From: Pseudoalteromonas phenolica
GTDB taxonomy: Bacteria > Pseudomonadota > Gammaproteobacteria > Enterobacterales > Alteromonadaceae
Length of the DNA stretch: 64,000 bases
Direction: 5' to 3'
Assembly (NCBI RefSeq): GCF_001444405.1
Contig: NZ_CP013187.1
Location: forward strand, 3,224,001-3,288,000
In this document: piece after piece, positions 1 through 8,690 of the stretch
Numbering within the stretch: the stretch's first letter is position 1
Layout of the letters: the number at the start of each line of letters is the position of its first letter
Translations under genes and position numbers: made by a program
The notes under the pieces: generated by a model
The model's database searches: none
What the model saw: the letters and a program-made list of their open reading frames with translations, nothing else
Told to the model about the DNA's origin: nothing

Positions 1-118
1 CGTTGTGGCCACCTTGATAACGCACAACAAGAGAAGCTTTATCTGTTAGTAGATCAACTACTTTACCTTTACCTTCGTCACCCCATTGGGTGCCTAGTAC
101 AACGACGTTTTTACCCAT
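1..118 (-). CDS. purA: Adenylosuccinate synthetase, N-terminal fragment (cut by window edge)
   Basis: Only the first 39 codons are present; the gene runs off the left edge. The start matches PurA closely: MGKNVVVLGTQWGDEGKGK carries the GTP-binding P-loop-like motif GDEGKGK with the catalytic Asp, followed by VVRYQGGHN. PurA joins IMP and aspartate using GTP, the first committed step to AMP. It lies downstream of hflC on the same strand, as in E. coli and other gammaproteobacteria, but a strong hairpin at 243-269 separates them, so purA probably has its own promoter in the 119-242 gap. Confidence 0.95.
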   Translation of the reverse strand, partial: MGKNVVVLGTQWGDEGKGKVVDLLTDKASLVVRYQGGHN

Positions 119-242
119 TGCAATATCACTTAGAAAAAATTAGGCGAGGATTTTACCAGAAAATGACAACGAAGATAACCGTAAAAGTGGTATTTTTTCT
201 GTACTGTGAGCGCGAATAGAACAATGTTTTGAAATGCAACAA

Positions 243-269
243 AAAAGCCCTGAAAAATTCAGGGCTTTT
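243..269 (-). terminator. Rho-independent terminator after hflC
   Basis: Perfect 12-bp inverted repeat (aaaagccctgaa / ttcagggctttt) with a 3-nt loop. Read on the minus strand it ends in a T run. It lies 20 bases past the hflC stop and closes the hfq-hflX-hflK-hflC run before purA. Confidence 0.85.
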
Positions 270-289
270 AAATTAGAAAGTAGCGAAAA

Positions 290-1171
290 TTACTTCGCGC
301 CTTTCGCATCCTTCATATAATCAAAGAACTCGCTGTCTGGTGATAGCACCATAACATCGCCTTTGTTATTAAAGGTTTTCTTATATGCTTCTAAAGAACG
401 AACGAAACCGAAGAATTCCGCGTCTTTATTGTATGCATCAGCGTAAATCTTAGCCGCTGTTGCATCGCCTTCACCTCGTACGCTTCGCGCATTACGCTCA
501 GCGTCAGCAAGCATAACTGTCACTCGACGATCTACTTCTGCACGAATTGTTTCAGCTTTTTCTTGACCTTCAGAGCGGTGCTCTTTAGCTACCGCGGTAC
601 GCTCAGCACGCATACGACGGAAGATTGACTCACTCACTTCATTAGGTAGATTAATTTGTTTTACACGAACGTCTAAAACTTCTATACCTAACTCAGTTGC
701 ACTCTCAGATGCTTGCACCAAGGCTTCTGCCATTAACTCACTACGCTCACCAGAAACAATCTCTTTGATTGTACGGTTACCAAAGTTAGTTCTCAGACCG
801 TTGTTCACTTTTTGCTTAAGTAGCGTTTCAGCATATTGCTTATCACCACGCGCACGCAGGTAGTAAGCACTGAAATCGTTCACTCGCCATTTAACAAATG
901 AGTCAACAATTAAGTCTTTTTTCTCACTCGTTACGAAACGATCTGGTGCACCGTCAAGCGTTTGAATACGCGCATCAAGCTGCTTTACTTGGCTAAAGAA
1001 AGGTACTTTGAAATGAAGACCTGGGCCGTATACAACCGCATTGTCTTCACTGTCTTTTTGCACCTTACTGAATAGTAAAACAATCGCACGTTGACCTTCT
1101 TTAACAACAAACACCGATGAAAATGACATCAACACGGCAACAATTAAGAGGATAGAACTAAAATTTCTCAT
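290..1171 (-). CDS. hflC: HflC, SPFH/band-7 regulator of FtsH protease
   Basis: HflC forms with HflK a large membrane cage around the AAA protease FtsH and modulates its turnover of membrane proteins. The 293-residue length is typical. An uncleaved N-terminal membrane anchor (about residues 4-22) precedes a band-7/SPFH domain beginning at VKEGQRAIVLLF; a long charged helical region rich in Glu, Arg and Ala follows (about 180-245). The start lies 5 nt from the hflK stop, which fits co-translation. It is the last gene of the hfq-hflX-hflK-hflC run. Confidence 0.97.
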   Translation of the reverse strand: MRNFSSILLIVAVLMSFSSVFVVKEGQRAIVLLFSKVQKDSEDNAVVYGPGLHFKVPFFSQVKQLDARIQTLDGAPDRFVTSEKKDLIVDSFVKWRVNDFSAYYLRARGDKQYAETLLKQKVNNGLRTNFGNRTIKEIVSGERSELMAEALVQASESATELGIEVLDVRVKQINLPNEVSESIFRRMRAERTAVAKEHRSEGQEKAETIRAEVDRRVTVMLADAERNARSVRGEGDATAAKIYADAYNKDAEFFGFVRSLEAYKKTFNNKGDVMVLSPDSEFFDYMKDAKGAK

Positions 1172-1176
1172 AACGC

Positions 1177-2349
1177 TTATCTCCCACTGTTGTTATATCT
1201 GTCATTTGAAAAACGGTCTCTAGCGCTATTCACAGTACTATTATTACGTGATTGCTGACCTAAAGTTTGACGTAATTGATTAAGGTCGCTCGCATTTGGT
1301 AGTGTCATGGCGCCTTGTTGACCACTGCGCTGCATGATCTTATCAAGCGGTAAATACATCATGTTGTTACCACCTTTGACATCAACCAACACTTTACTAC
1401 TGCTACCTAATACTTCTTCCATCATATCGATGTAAAGACGCTGACGAGTTACTTCTTTCGCCGCTTGGTACTCAGGTAAAAGCTGCTCAAATCGTGCGAC
1501 TTCACCCTGTGCTTCAAGAATAATACGCTCTTTGTAACCTTCAGCTTCTTGCGTCATACGAGTAACTTGACCACGTGCACGCGGCTCGATTTCTCTTTCA
1601 TATGCTTCTGCTTCACGAATGAAACGTTCTTCATCTTCTTGTGCAGCAATCGCATCATCAAACGCATCTTTTACTTCAGCTGGCGGACGAGAGTCTTTAA
1701 AGTTCACGTCAGTGACGATTAAGCCTAGGTTGTACGGTTCGATAATCTTATTTAACTCGTCCCATGTACGTTGACGAACGACTTCACGACCCGTTGTTAA
1801 CACTTGGTCCATGCGTGAATGACCAACAACATAACGAAGCGCACTATCAAGCGCTTGTTGTAAGCTGTGATCAGCATCTGTCACGCTAAAGCGATATAGC
1901 GTTGGGTCTACAACACGATACTGAACTTCGAATTCAACACTTACTACGTTTTCGTCTTCAGTCAGCATGAAGCCTGACGCCGATAACGAGCGAACTGCTT
2001 CGATGTCGATTGGGATCACTTGTTCAATAAACGTTGCCTTCCAGCGTAAGCCTGGCTCTGCAATTCGGTCGAATTTACCAAACTGTAATACAATGCCTCG
2101 CTCGGCTTCTTTCACGGTATAAATACCACTTAGAGCCCAAACAACGATAGCGATTAGCAATACAAAGGTAATACCTGCACCGCCTAAACCACCGTTACTA
2201 CCACCAGGTTTGCCGCCAAAAATACCGCCAAACTTATCGCCGAATTTACGGAATACTTCGTCAAGATCGGGTGGGCCTTGATCTTTACCACCGCGGTTTT
2301 TCCACGGATCGTTATCATTGCCATTCTTACCCGGCTCATTCCAGGCCAT
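1177..2349 (-). CDS. hflK: HflK, SPFH/band-7 regulator of FtsH protease
   Basis: Partner of HflC in the FtsH-HflKC complex of the inner membrane. Visible in order: a Gly/Asn/Asp-rich cytoplasmic N-terminus (about 1-57), one membrane segment (about 59-77, AGITFVLLIAIVVWALSG), a band-7 domain starting at YTVKEAERGIVLQFGK, a long helical region with repeated Glu/Arg, and a Gln/Asn/Ser-rich tail. The length of 390 is slightly below the E. coli protein. It sits between hflX and hflC with the usual order and strand. Confidence 0.97.
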   Translation of the reverse strand: MAWNEPGKNGNDNDPWKNRGGKDQGPPDLDEVFRKFGDKFGGIFGGKPGGSNGGLGGAGITFVLLIAIVVWALSGIYTVKEAERGIVLQFGKFDRIAEPGLRWKATFIEQVIPIDIEAVRSLSASGFMLTEDENVVSVEFEVQYRVVDPTLYRFSVTDADHSLQQALDSALRYVVGHSRMDQVLTTGREVVRQRTWDELNKIIEPYNLGLIVTDVNFKDSRPPAEVKDAFDDAIAAQEDEERFIREAEAYEREIEPRARGQVTRMTQEAEGYKERIILEAQGEVARFEQLLPEYQAAKEVTRQRLYIDMMEEVLGSSSKVLVDVKGGNNMMYLPLDKIMQRSGQQGAMTLPNASDLNQLRQTLGQQSRNNSTVNSARDRFSNDRYNNSGR

Positions 2350-2448
2350 AGCTATACTCCATTGTTATCTAAAATGAATTAAGTTAAATCTAACAAATAT
2401 CTCGCATGACTTATATCTTTATGCGAAGAAAATCGTAACAGTCTTTGT

Positions 2449-3738
2449 TTAATCTGAAACGATGAACTGCTCGATATTTGCACCTTGTTCTTTTTTCAGT
2501 CTTTCCCAATCAACTTGTGGGATACGTACATCAAGCAGCCAATTGCCTTGCTCATCATAGTTTTCTTGTTTTACACCATTTAAATTAAACAACGAACCAC
2601 GTAATTTGCCTGATGCAGGTGGTACGCAAAGTGTGTGAGCAAACACTTTCTTTGCCAGTAGCTTAGAGATCGCCTCTAGTAGTAATTCAGTGCCTTCGCC
2701 AGTTTGTGCTGACAACCACACGCGAATTGGCACTCCTTCGTCGTTAAAATCAATTCTTGGCTTAACATCTTCTAAGAGATCAATCTTGTTATAGACTAAA
2801 AGCTGAGGAATTTCATCTGCTTCAATCTCTTTAAGAACCGATTGTACCTCTTCTATGTTCTCTTTTCTTCTGTTGTCAGCAACATCTATCACATGCAATT
2901 GTAGATCGGCCTCACGAGTCTCAGTCAATGTCGCTTTAAAGGCGGCAACTAAATCGTGTGGTAAATGTCTTATAAATCCTACCGTATCAGCAAAAATGAC
3001 AGGACCAATATCGTCTATCTCTAACTTTCTAAGCGTTGGGTCAAGTGTCGCAAAGAGCTGATCTGCTGCATAAACCTCAGCATCAGTAACAAAATTAAAT
3101 AAGCTAGACTTACCCGCATTGGTGTAACCCACTAACGACACAGTAGGCACTTCATTTCGACTACGTGCACGTCTACCTTGCTCTCGAACCGTGGCTACTT
3201 TCTCAAGCCTTTTTCGTATACTTTTTATACGCTCTCTTAATAAACGGCGATCGGTTTCAAGCTGAGTTTCACCTGGGCCTCGTAAGCCAATCCCGCCTTT
3301 TTGGCGCTCTAAGTGGGTCCAACCACGGATCAGACGAGTTGAAATATGTCTAAGTTGGGCAAGCTCGACTTGTAACTTACCTTCGTGAGTACGTGCTCGC
3401 TGGGCAAAAATATCTAAAATCAGCGTCGTTCTGTCTAATACACGACACTTACAGATACTCTCTAAGTTTCTTTCTTGAGAGGGGCTGAGCTGGTGATTAA
3501 AGATGATGACATCTGCATTGTGGATTTTGACAATCTCAGCAATCTCTTCTGCTTTACCGGTTCCGACAAACAATTTAGCATCTGGTGCTTGGCGACTGCC
3601 TTGCACAACCGCCAAACTTCTAACACCAGCAGAAGATACCAACATTTCTAACTCTTTGAGATCTTCTCGATCTCCTTCGTTTTGAAAGTCAATATGGACT
3701 AAGATTGCCTGTTCGCCGGCTTCATAACGGTCAAACAA
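2449..3738 (-). CDS. hflX: HflX, ribosome-associated GTPase
   Basis: HflX is a GTPase that binds the 50S subunit and splits stalled 70S ribosomes after stress. Residues 1-195 are the HflX N-terminal domain, with the characteristic GGIGLRGPGETQLETDRR segment near 148-165. The GTPase domain shows G1 GYTNAGKS at 204-211, G3 DTVGF at 251-255 and G4 NKID at 317-320. The 429-residue length is normal. The gene is 19 nt downstream of hfq, as in the classical hfq-hflX operon. Confidence 0.98.
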   Translation of the reverse strand: MFDRYEAGEQAILVHIDFQNEGDREDLKELEMLVSSAGVRSLAVVQGSRQAPDAKLFVGTGKAEEIAEIVKIHNADVIIFNHQLSPSQERNLESICKCRVLDRTTLILDIFAQRARTHEGKLQVELAQLRHISTRLIRGWTHLERQKGGIGLRGPGETQLETDRRLLRERIKSIRKRLEKVATVREQGRRARSRNEVPTVSLVGYTNAGKSSLFNFVTDAEVYAADQLFATLDPTLRKLEIDDIGPVIFADTVGFIRHLPHDLVAAFKATLTETREADLQLHVIDVADNRRKENIEEVQSVLKEIEADEIPQLLVYNKIDLLEDVKPRIDFNDEGVPIRVWLSAQTGEGTELLLEAISKLLAKKVFAHTLCVPPASGKLRGSLFNLNGVKQENYDEQGNWLLDVRIPQVDWERLKKEQGANIEQFIVSD

Positions 3739-3757
3739 GCATTACGCTCCTAATAAA

Positions 3758-4027
3758 TTAATAATTACCTTCTTCGCTACCAGAGTTATCTGAACTCTCA
3801 CCGCTCTGCGCAGATTGGAAATTAACTGCTCTAGCAGGAACGACTGTTGAAATAGCGTGTTTGTAAACCATTTGGTTTACTGTGTTCTCAAGTAAGATTA
3901 CGAATTGATCAAAAGATTGGATCTTACCTTGTAATTTGATGCCGTTAACTAAAAAAATTGAAACAGGAATGCGTTCACGACGTAATACATTCAAAAATGG
4001 GTCTTGTAAAGATTGGCCTTTTGCCAT
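3758..4027 (-). CDS. hfq: Hfq RNA chaperone
   Basis: Hexameric Sm-like protein that pairs small RNAs with mRNAs. The 89-residue protein begins MAKGQSLQDPFLNVLRRERI, the standard gammaproteobacterial start. It carries the Sm1 region with FLVNGIKLQGKIQSFDQF and the Sm2 motif VYKHAISTVVP. The tail after residue 67 is acidic and Ser/Gly-rich, shorter than in E. coli (102 aa) and typical of marine relatives. It lies between miaA and hflX in the same direction. Confidence 0.98.
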   Translation of the reverse strand: MAKGQSLQDPFLNVLRRERIPVSIFLVNGIKLQGKIQSFDQFVILLENTVNQMVYKHAISTVVPARAVNFQSAQSGESSDNSGSEEGNY

Positions 4028-4101
4028 TGTCTTATCCTTCGTTTTAGGTGTTATTATATTTTCTTTGTTGAGAAAACTCGAACAGCTTGATTTATCAACT
4101 A

Positions 4102-5022
4102 CTAATAGCTTAGCGAAGTTAGAACACGTTGCAAGTTTTCTTGCGCATCAGTCTCTAACCAAGTCACGTTTGGCCATCCCCTCAACCAAGTTAATTGCCG
4201 CTTTGCTAGCTGCCTAGTCGCTGCGACTCCTTTAAATAACATTTCATCGTGATCGTATTCGCCGGCTAAGTGTTCCCACATCTGTCGATATCCAACACAA
4301 CGTATCGACGGTAAATCTAAATGTAGGTCTTCTCGCTTATATAAGGTCAAAACTTCATTTTTAAACCCCTGATCTAACATTATTTTAAATCTTTTTTCGA
4401 TTCTTTCATGTAAGACTTTACGGTCAGAAGGTGCGATAGCGAATTGATGAAACGTATAAGGTAACTCTGGCTGCTTTTGCTGCTGTAACTCAGTCATGGT
4501 TTTACCCGATAAACGATACACCTCTAGTGCACGGTTAATGCGTTGAGAGTCGTTTTCACTTATTTTTGCTGCAGCTTCTGGATCAACTTCAGTCAAAAGA
4601 GCATGAAGAGCGGGCCAACCTAGTTCATTGGCTTCTTTCTCTAATTGGGCACGCACTTTGTCATCCGCTTCAGGCAGAGGTGACAACCCTTCAATTAAGC
4701 CCTTAAAGTACATCATGGTACCGCCAACCAGAATAGGTACTTTACCTTGAGCATGAAGCGCATCGATGCATTCAATGGCATCGCGTCTAAACTCTGCAAC
4801 CGAGTAACTTTCTTTAGGATCAATCAGATCAATTAGTTTATGTGGTGCTTGGGCTAACTCTTCCGCATTTGGCTTTGCAGTACCAATATCCATCCCTTTA
4901 TACACCAGCGCAGAATCGACACTGATAATTTCTGTGTCTAAATGCTGACATAACTCAATTGCCAGTGCTGTTTTACCAGCAGCTGTTGGCCCCATTAGGG
5001 TAATGACAGGTAACTTACTCAC
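4102..5022 (-). CDS. miaA: tRNA dimethylallyltransferase MiaA
   Basis: MiaA transfers an isopentenyl group from DMAPP to N6 of A37 in tRNAs reading codons that begin with U, the first step of ms2i6A synthesis. The P-loop GPTAAGKT is at residues 11-18. Other family blocks are SVDSALVYKGMDIGTAKP, LVGGTMMYFKGL and SIRCVGYRQMWEHL. The 306-residue length fits. Its start overlaps the 3' end of mutL by 4 nt (ATGA type), showing the mutL-miaA coupling known from E. coli. Confidence 0.98.
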   Translation of the reverse strand: MSKLPVITLMGPTAAGKTALAIELCQHLDTEIISVDSALVYKGMDIGTAKPNAEELAQAPHKLIDLIDPKESYSVAEFRRDAIECIDALHAQGKVPILVGGTMMYFKGLIEGLSPLPEADDKVRAQLEKEANELGWPALHALLTEVDPEAAAKISENDSQRINRALEVYRLSGKTMTELQQQKQPELPYTFHQFAIAPSDRKVLHERIEKRFKIMLDQGFKNEVLTLYKREDLHLDLPSIRCVGYRQMWEHLAGEYDHDEMLFKGVAATRQLAKRQLTWLRGWPNVTWLETDAQENLQRVLTSLSY

Positions 5023-6878
5023 TGTGCGCCTTGCTCTAAAATTGTTTTAAACATACTACTGTCTAGTTTAACTGCTTTTCTCTCTATTGCTGAAAGGCAT
5101 TGTGTATTGTTTTGTATTTTTATTTGTAAATTAGTAAAGCTGTCACTAACAAAATAACTTGTTGGAGTCTGCTCATATAACCATTCCAGCCAATCCTGAA
5201 TATCACTAAACTCATTTGCACAACATTCTAACGTGCGATTGATTAGCTCAGCCACATCAATGCTATATATATTGAGAGGTAACTTTTTGACCATAATATA
5301 TTTTTCAAAAAACTGAATATCAAACCCAAGTAAAGTTAGCCAAGATTGGTTCTTCTCAAGCGCTTGCTTATTTACCGAGTCTAAATTTACTCGAACAGGT
5401 AACAGTAAAGACTTACCAGTCAATGCCGCATCTTGCTCAATATCAGCTAGCCATAAAGGTAATAAAGCATACTTATAATGGCTTAACAGAATATGATTTC
5501 GCTTTTTAACAAACAACATCCCCTCTGACAAAGGCATAATATCGACTTCTGCACGCACAGCATTTGGTGTAGTACTTTCGAGTGAAGAAGTCTCAACCGA
5601 TACTTGATTTTGCGGTGTCAGTGCTTGGTAGAACTCATTGGCATTATATTGATGTTGTGTTTGCTCAGTAGCACGCTGATTTTCCTTTGAACGCGCACCT
5701 GAGTATGTGCCTGAAGTCATCCTGCTACTATGACCAGAACTTGATGAGAATTGACTCGGTTTGGGCGTAAAATCAAACCCTGAGGGCACTGAAACGAGTG
5801 GTTCTGAGGACGGTATAAGTTCAGAGCGATAGTTTTGCTGCTGCGCATCTTCGACATAATCTGAATGTACATCTGTACTCAAAGCACTTTGCTCAGGCAT
5901 AAATACAGCTTGTTTCACAGCTTGCACAATAAAATCGTGAACTAAACGCGCTTGGTGAAAGCGCACTTCATGCTTGGCTGGATGCACATTAACATCCACT
6001 TGTCTTGGGTCCAATTCGAGATAAATTACAAAGCCTGGCAATTCAATTTGCCCCATCTGCTCTTCAAATGCTTGGCGTATTGCATGCAAAATGAGTTTAT
6101 CTCGCATCATTCGGCCATTCACATAAGTGTACTGTGAATTGCCACTATCTCCACATGGCAATACCCATCCATATAGCTTTAGCCCTTCAGCACCGGATTC
6201 GATATATGCTGCGTCAGTTGCGAATGTCTTTCCTGCCACTTGCGCGACTCTGTCGGTTCCCTGCTCTGGCGTTCGAGCGCGGTATTGGCGAACCACCTTT
6301 TTATTGTGAGTCAAAGTAATTGCCACATCAAAACGACTTAACGCAATGCGCTTCACCAACTCATCAATATGACTGAATTCTGTTTTTTCAGTGCGCAAAA
6401 ATTTACGTCGAGCAGGGGTGTTAAAGAATAGATCTTTAACTTCAATCGTGGTGCCATTGGGGTGAGCGGTTGGCTGTACCTGCACAGCCATGTCTCTTCC
6501 CTCTGCAAATGCTTGCCAAGCAGTTTCTTGCGCGGCAGGCTTTGAACTTAGCGTTAGACGAGACACTGAGCTTATAGATGCTAAGGCTTCACCACGAAAC
6601 CCTAGAGATGAGATGCATTCAAGATCATCTAAACTTTTCAATTTACTGGTCGCATGGCGAGAGAGCGCCAATGTGAGTTCATCTTTTGCAATACCGTGAC
6701 CATTATCACGAATGCGGATCAGCTTATGTCCACCGCGTTCAATATCGATAGTGATGCGATTTGCCCCAGCATCAATGCTATTTTCGACTAACTCTTTTAC
6801 AACAGAAGCTGGCCTTTCAACCACTTCACCCGCGGCAATTTGGTTTGCTAAACGGGCAGGTAAAATTTCAATGCTCAT
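5019..6878 (-). CDS. mutL: DNA mismatch repair protein MutL
   Basis: MutL links MutS mismatch recognition to MutH/UvrD. The GHKL ATPase region shows VKELVENSIDAGA (28-40), DNGHGI (58-63) and GFRGEAL (93-99). A Ser/Gln-rich linker occupies roughly 335-440, and the C-terminal dimerisation domain follows. I do not see the DQHAxxExxxxE endonuclease motif, as expected where MutH does the nicking. The length of 619 is close to E. coli (615). The partner gene mutS is in this same window (56.3-58.9 kb). Confidence 0.98.
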   Translation of the reverse strand: MSIEILPARLANQIAAGEVVERPASVVKELVENSIDAGANRITIDIERGGHKLIRIRDNGHGIAKDELTLALSRHATSKLKSLDDLECISSLGFRGEALASISSVSRLTLSSKPAAQETAWQAFAEGRDMAVQVQPTAHPNGTTIEVKDLFFNTPARRKFLRTEKTEFSHIDELVKRIALSRFDVAITLTHNKKVVRQYRARTPEQGTDRVAQVAGKTFATDAAYIESGAEGLKLYGWVLPCGDSGNSQYTYVNGRMMRDKLILHAIRQAFEEQMGQIELPGFVIYLELDPRQVDVNVHPAKHEVRFHQARLVHDFIVQAVKQAVFMPEQSALSTDVHSDYVEDAQQQNYRSELIPSSEPLVSVPSGFDFTPKPSQFSSSSGHSSRMTSGTYSGARSKENQRATEQTQHQYNANEFYQALTPQNQVSVETSSLESTTPNAVRAEVDIMPLSEGMLFVKKRNHILLSHYKYALLPLWLADIEQDAALTGKSLLLPVRVNLDSVNKQALEKNQSWLTLLGFDIQFFEKYIMVKKLPLNIYSIDVAELINRTLECCANEFSDIQDWLEWLYEQTPTSYFVSDSFTNLQIKIQNNTQCLSAIERKAVKLDSSMFKTILEQGAQ

Positions 6879-6884
6879 GCAACT

Positions 6885-8225
6885 CTACACTTTAGGGATC
6901 TTCAATACCTGACCAATATACAAGGTATTCTTACTGAGTTTATTGGCCTTTTTCAGCGCCGATACCGTGGTGCCATAACGCTGTGCTAACAAGCTTAACG
7001 ACTCGCCTCGCTTTACTTTATGTTGCATAGGCTTATTTTCTTTCAAGCGTGCAAATAGCGAGTCATCTGGCGGGTTCTTTTGATAATGAGTACGGATAGC
7101 TTTGAAAACAGCTCGAGCCAATCGCTCTTGGTGACGTGCCGTTTTTAACATTTTTTCTTCTTTTGGATTCGAGATAAACCCAGTTTCTACCAAGATAGAT
7201 GGTATGTCTGGTGACTTTAACACACCAAAATTAGCTGATTGCGGTGTCTTTTTATGTAATTTTGATACTTTTTTTAGCTCTTTCACGACTTCTTCAGCCA
7301 CGGTAAAGCCGGTTTTCATCGAGTGGTCCATCGACATATCTAAGAGCGCTTTCGCAAGATAGCGTTCGTTCGCTGTATCTTTAATTAGATCAGCTGCCCC
7401 ACCTAATAATTGAGAGTGCTTTTCTCTATCTTCTAGCCATTTACCAGTTTCTGACTGCGCGCGTCGGAGCGACAATACCCAAACCGAAGTGCCGTTGGGC
7501 TCTGGTCTAGTAAATGCGTCTGCATGAATAGACACAAAAAAATCAGCACGCTTTTGTCTGGCTTTTGAAGTACGTGTATTCAGCTTGAGAAAGTAGTCTC
7601 CAGTACGAGTGAGCCTTGCTTGCATACCTGGCTCTGCGTCTATCATTCTCGCCAGCCTTTTGGCTATTGGTAACGTTATATTTTTTTCATAGGTGCCAGA
7701 AGGACCAATTGAACCTGGGTCTTCGCCACCGTGACCGGCATCAATCGCAACAATAATATCTCGATCAGTCACGCGTTCTCGTTTTTTCTTCGTATCGTTC
7801 GCTTCTAAACTCTTTTGCTTGCCATATAAATCTATAACTAAACGATTTTTATAAGGCCCAGTAGGTGCCAATGCAAAAATGACAGGCCGAGCAGTACGCG
7901 TTAAGTCAAATACCAAACGCGTACTTTTGGCGTTTTTGGGTTTGCTGTAACGCAGTTTAGACATCACACGATGCTCTTTGGGGATCGCAGGCAGTTTGTT
8001 ATGTTTTTTTGTGTTTTCTAGGTCAACCACTAAACGAAGTGGGTTCTTTAGCATAAAATAGCTAAATTCAGGTTTGGCAGACATATCTAGTACTACGCGG
8101 GTACTTTCTGGCGAAGGCCAGACCCGAACCCCTTCTATACTATTTTTTGCCCATACTGATACGCTCAATAATAGGCAAAAGATAAGACTGAACTGTATTA
8201 TTTTAATTATTCTTAGATTGTTCAT
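6885..8225 (-). CDS. amiB: N-acetylmuramoyl-L-alanine amidase AmiB
   Basis: Periplasmic zinc amidase that cleaves septal peptidoglycan during daughter-cell separation. Order: signal peptide (about 1-26, ending SVWA), AMIN domain (about 28-135), Amidase_3 domain (about 157-383), one C-terminal LysM (about 401-446). Likely zinc ligands are H165 (DAGHGGEDPG), E180 and H234 (SIHADAF); the catalytic Glu is E347 in LVETGF. The 255-300 insertion matches the autoinhibitory helix that EnvC relieves in the family. It overlaps tsaE by 23 nt and precedes mutL by 6 nt. Confidence 0.96.
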   Translation of the reverse strand: MNNLRIIKIIQFSLIFCLLLSVSVWAKNSIEGVRVWPSPESTRVVLDMSAKPEFSYFMLKNPLRLVVDLENTKKHNKLPAIPKEHRVMSKLRYSKPKNAKSTRLVFDLTRTARPVIFALAPTGPYKNRLVIDLYGKQKSLEANDTKKKRERVTDRDIIVAIDAGHGGEDPGSIGPSGTYEKNITLPIAKRLARMIDAEPGMQARLTRTGDYFLKLNTRTSKARQKRADFFVSIHADAFTRPEPNGTSVWVLSLRRAQSETGKWLEDREKHSQLLGGAADLIKDTANERYLAKALLDMSMDHSMKTGFTVAEEVVKELKKVSKLHKKTPQSANFGVLKSPDIPSILVETGFISNPKEEKMLKTARHQERLARAVFKAIRTHYQKNPPDDSLFARLKENKPMQHKVKRGESLSLLAQRYGTTVSALKKANKLSKNTLYIGQVLKIPKV

Positions 8226-8688
8226 CGTTTTGTAGTGTTTTTAATAACGCAATACCTCGCTCAGATTCAGCTTCTATACTGATCTGCCTTTGCTCACCTT
8301 GGTACTGCATAGTAATGTTTAAATCTGGAGTTGGGATAAAACCTTGCCCTTTTTCGGGCCACTCAATCACACAAATCGCTGATAGTGCAAAGTAATCCCG
8401 AATGCCCATATACTCTAACTCTTCTGGGTCGCCCAGACGATATAAATCGAAATGATACACAGCGCAATGTGTTAATTCGTATGGTTCAACTAAGGTATAA
8501 GTGGGGCTCTTAACCTTACCTGTATGACCTAAACCTTGCACAATACCGCGTGTAAGGGTGGTTTTTCCTGCTCCAAGATCACCATGCAAAAAAATCACAG
8601 CGCCCTGTTGAACAACTTGAGCAAGCCTTCTTCCCATAGTCACAGTAGCAGCTTCATTCTCTAACAATAAAGTAAACGTGTTAAGCAT
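8203..8688 (-). CDS. tsaE: TsaE, ATPase of the t6A37 tRNA modification complex
   Basis: TsaE works with TsaB and TsaD to form N6-threonylcarbamoyl-adenosine at tRNA position 37. The Walker A GDLGAGKT lies at residues 36-43, then KSPTYTLVEPY and the block HFDLYRLGDPEELEYMG. The 161-residue length is typical. The gene is 2 nt downstream of nnr and overlaps amiB, matching the yjeF-yjeE-amiB order of E. coli. Confidence 0.97.
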   Translation of the reverse strand: MLNTFTLLLENEAATVTMGRRLAQVVQQGAVIFLHGDLGAGKTTLTRGIVQGLGHTGKVKSPTYTLVEPYELTHCAVYHFDLYRLGDPEELEYMGIRDYFALSAICVIEWPEKGQGFIPTPDLNITMQYQGEQRQISIEAESERGIALLKTLQNDEQSKNN

Positions 8689-8690
8689 GT

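Noticed and set aside
2855..3353. Plus-strand frames opposite hflX
   Set aside because: They lie wholly inside a conserved gene, lack ribosome sites and have no family-like sequence.
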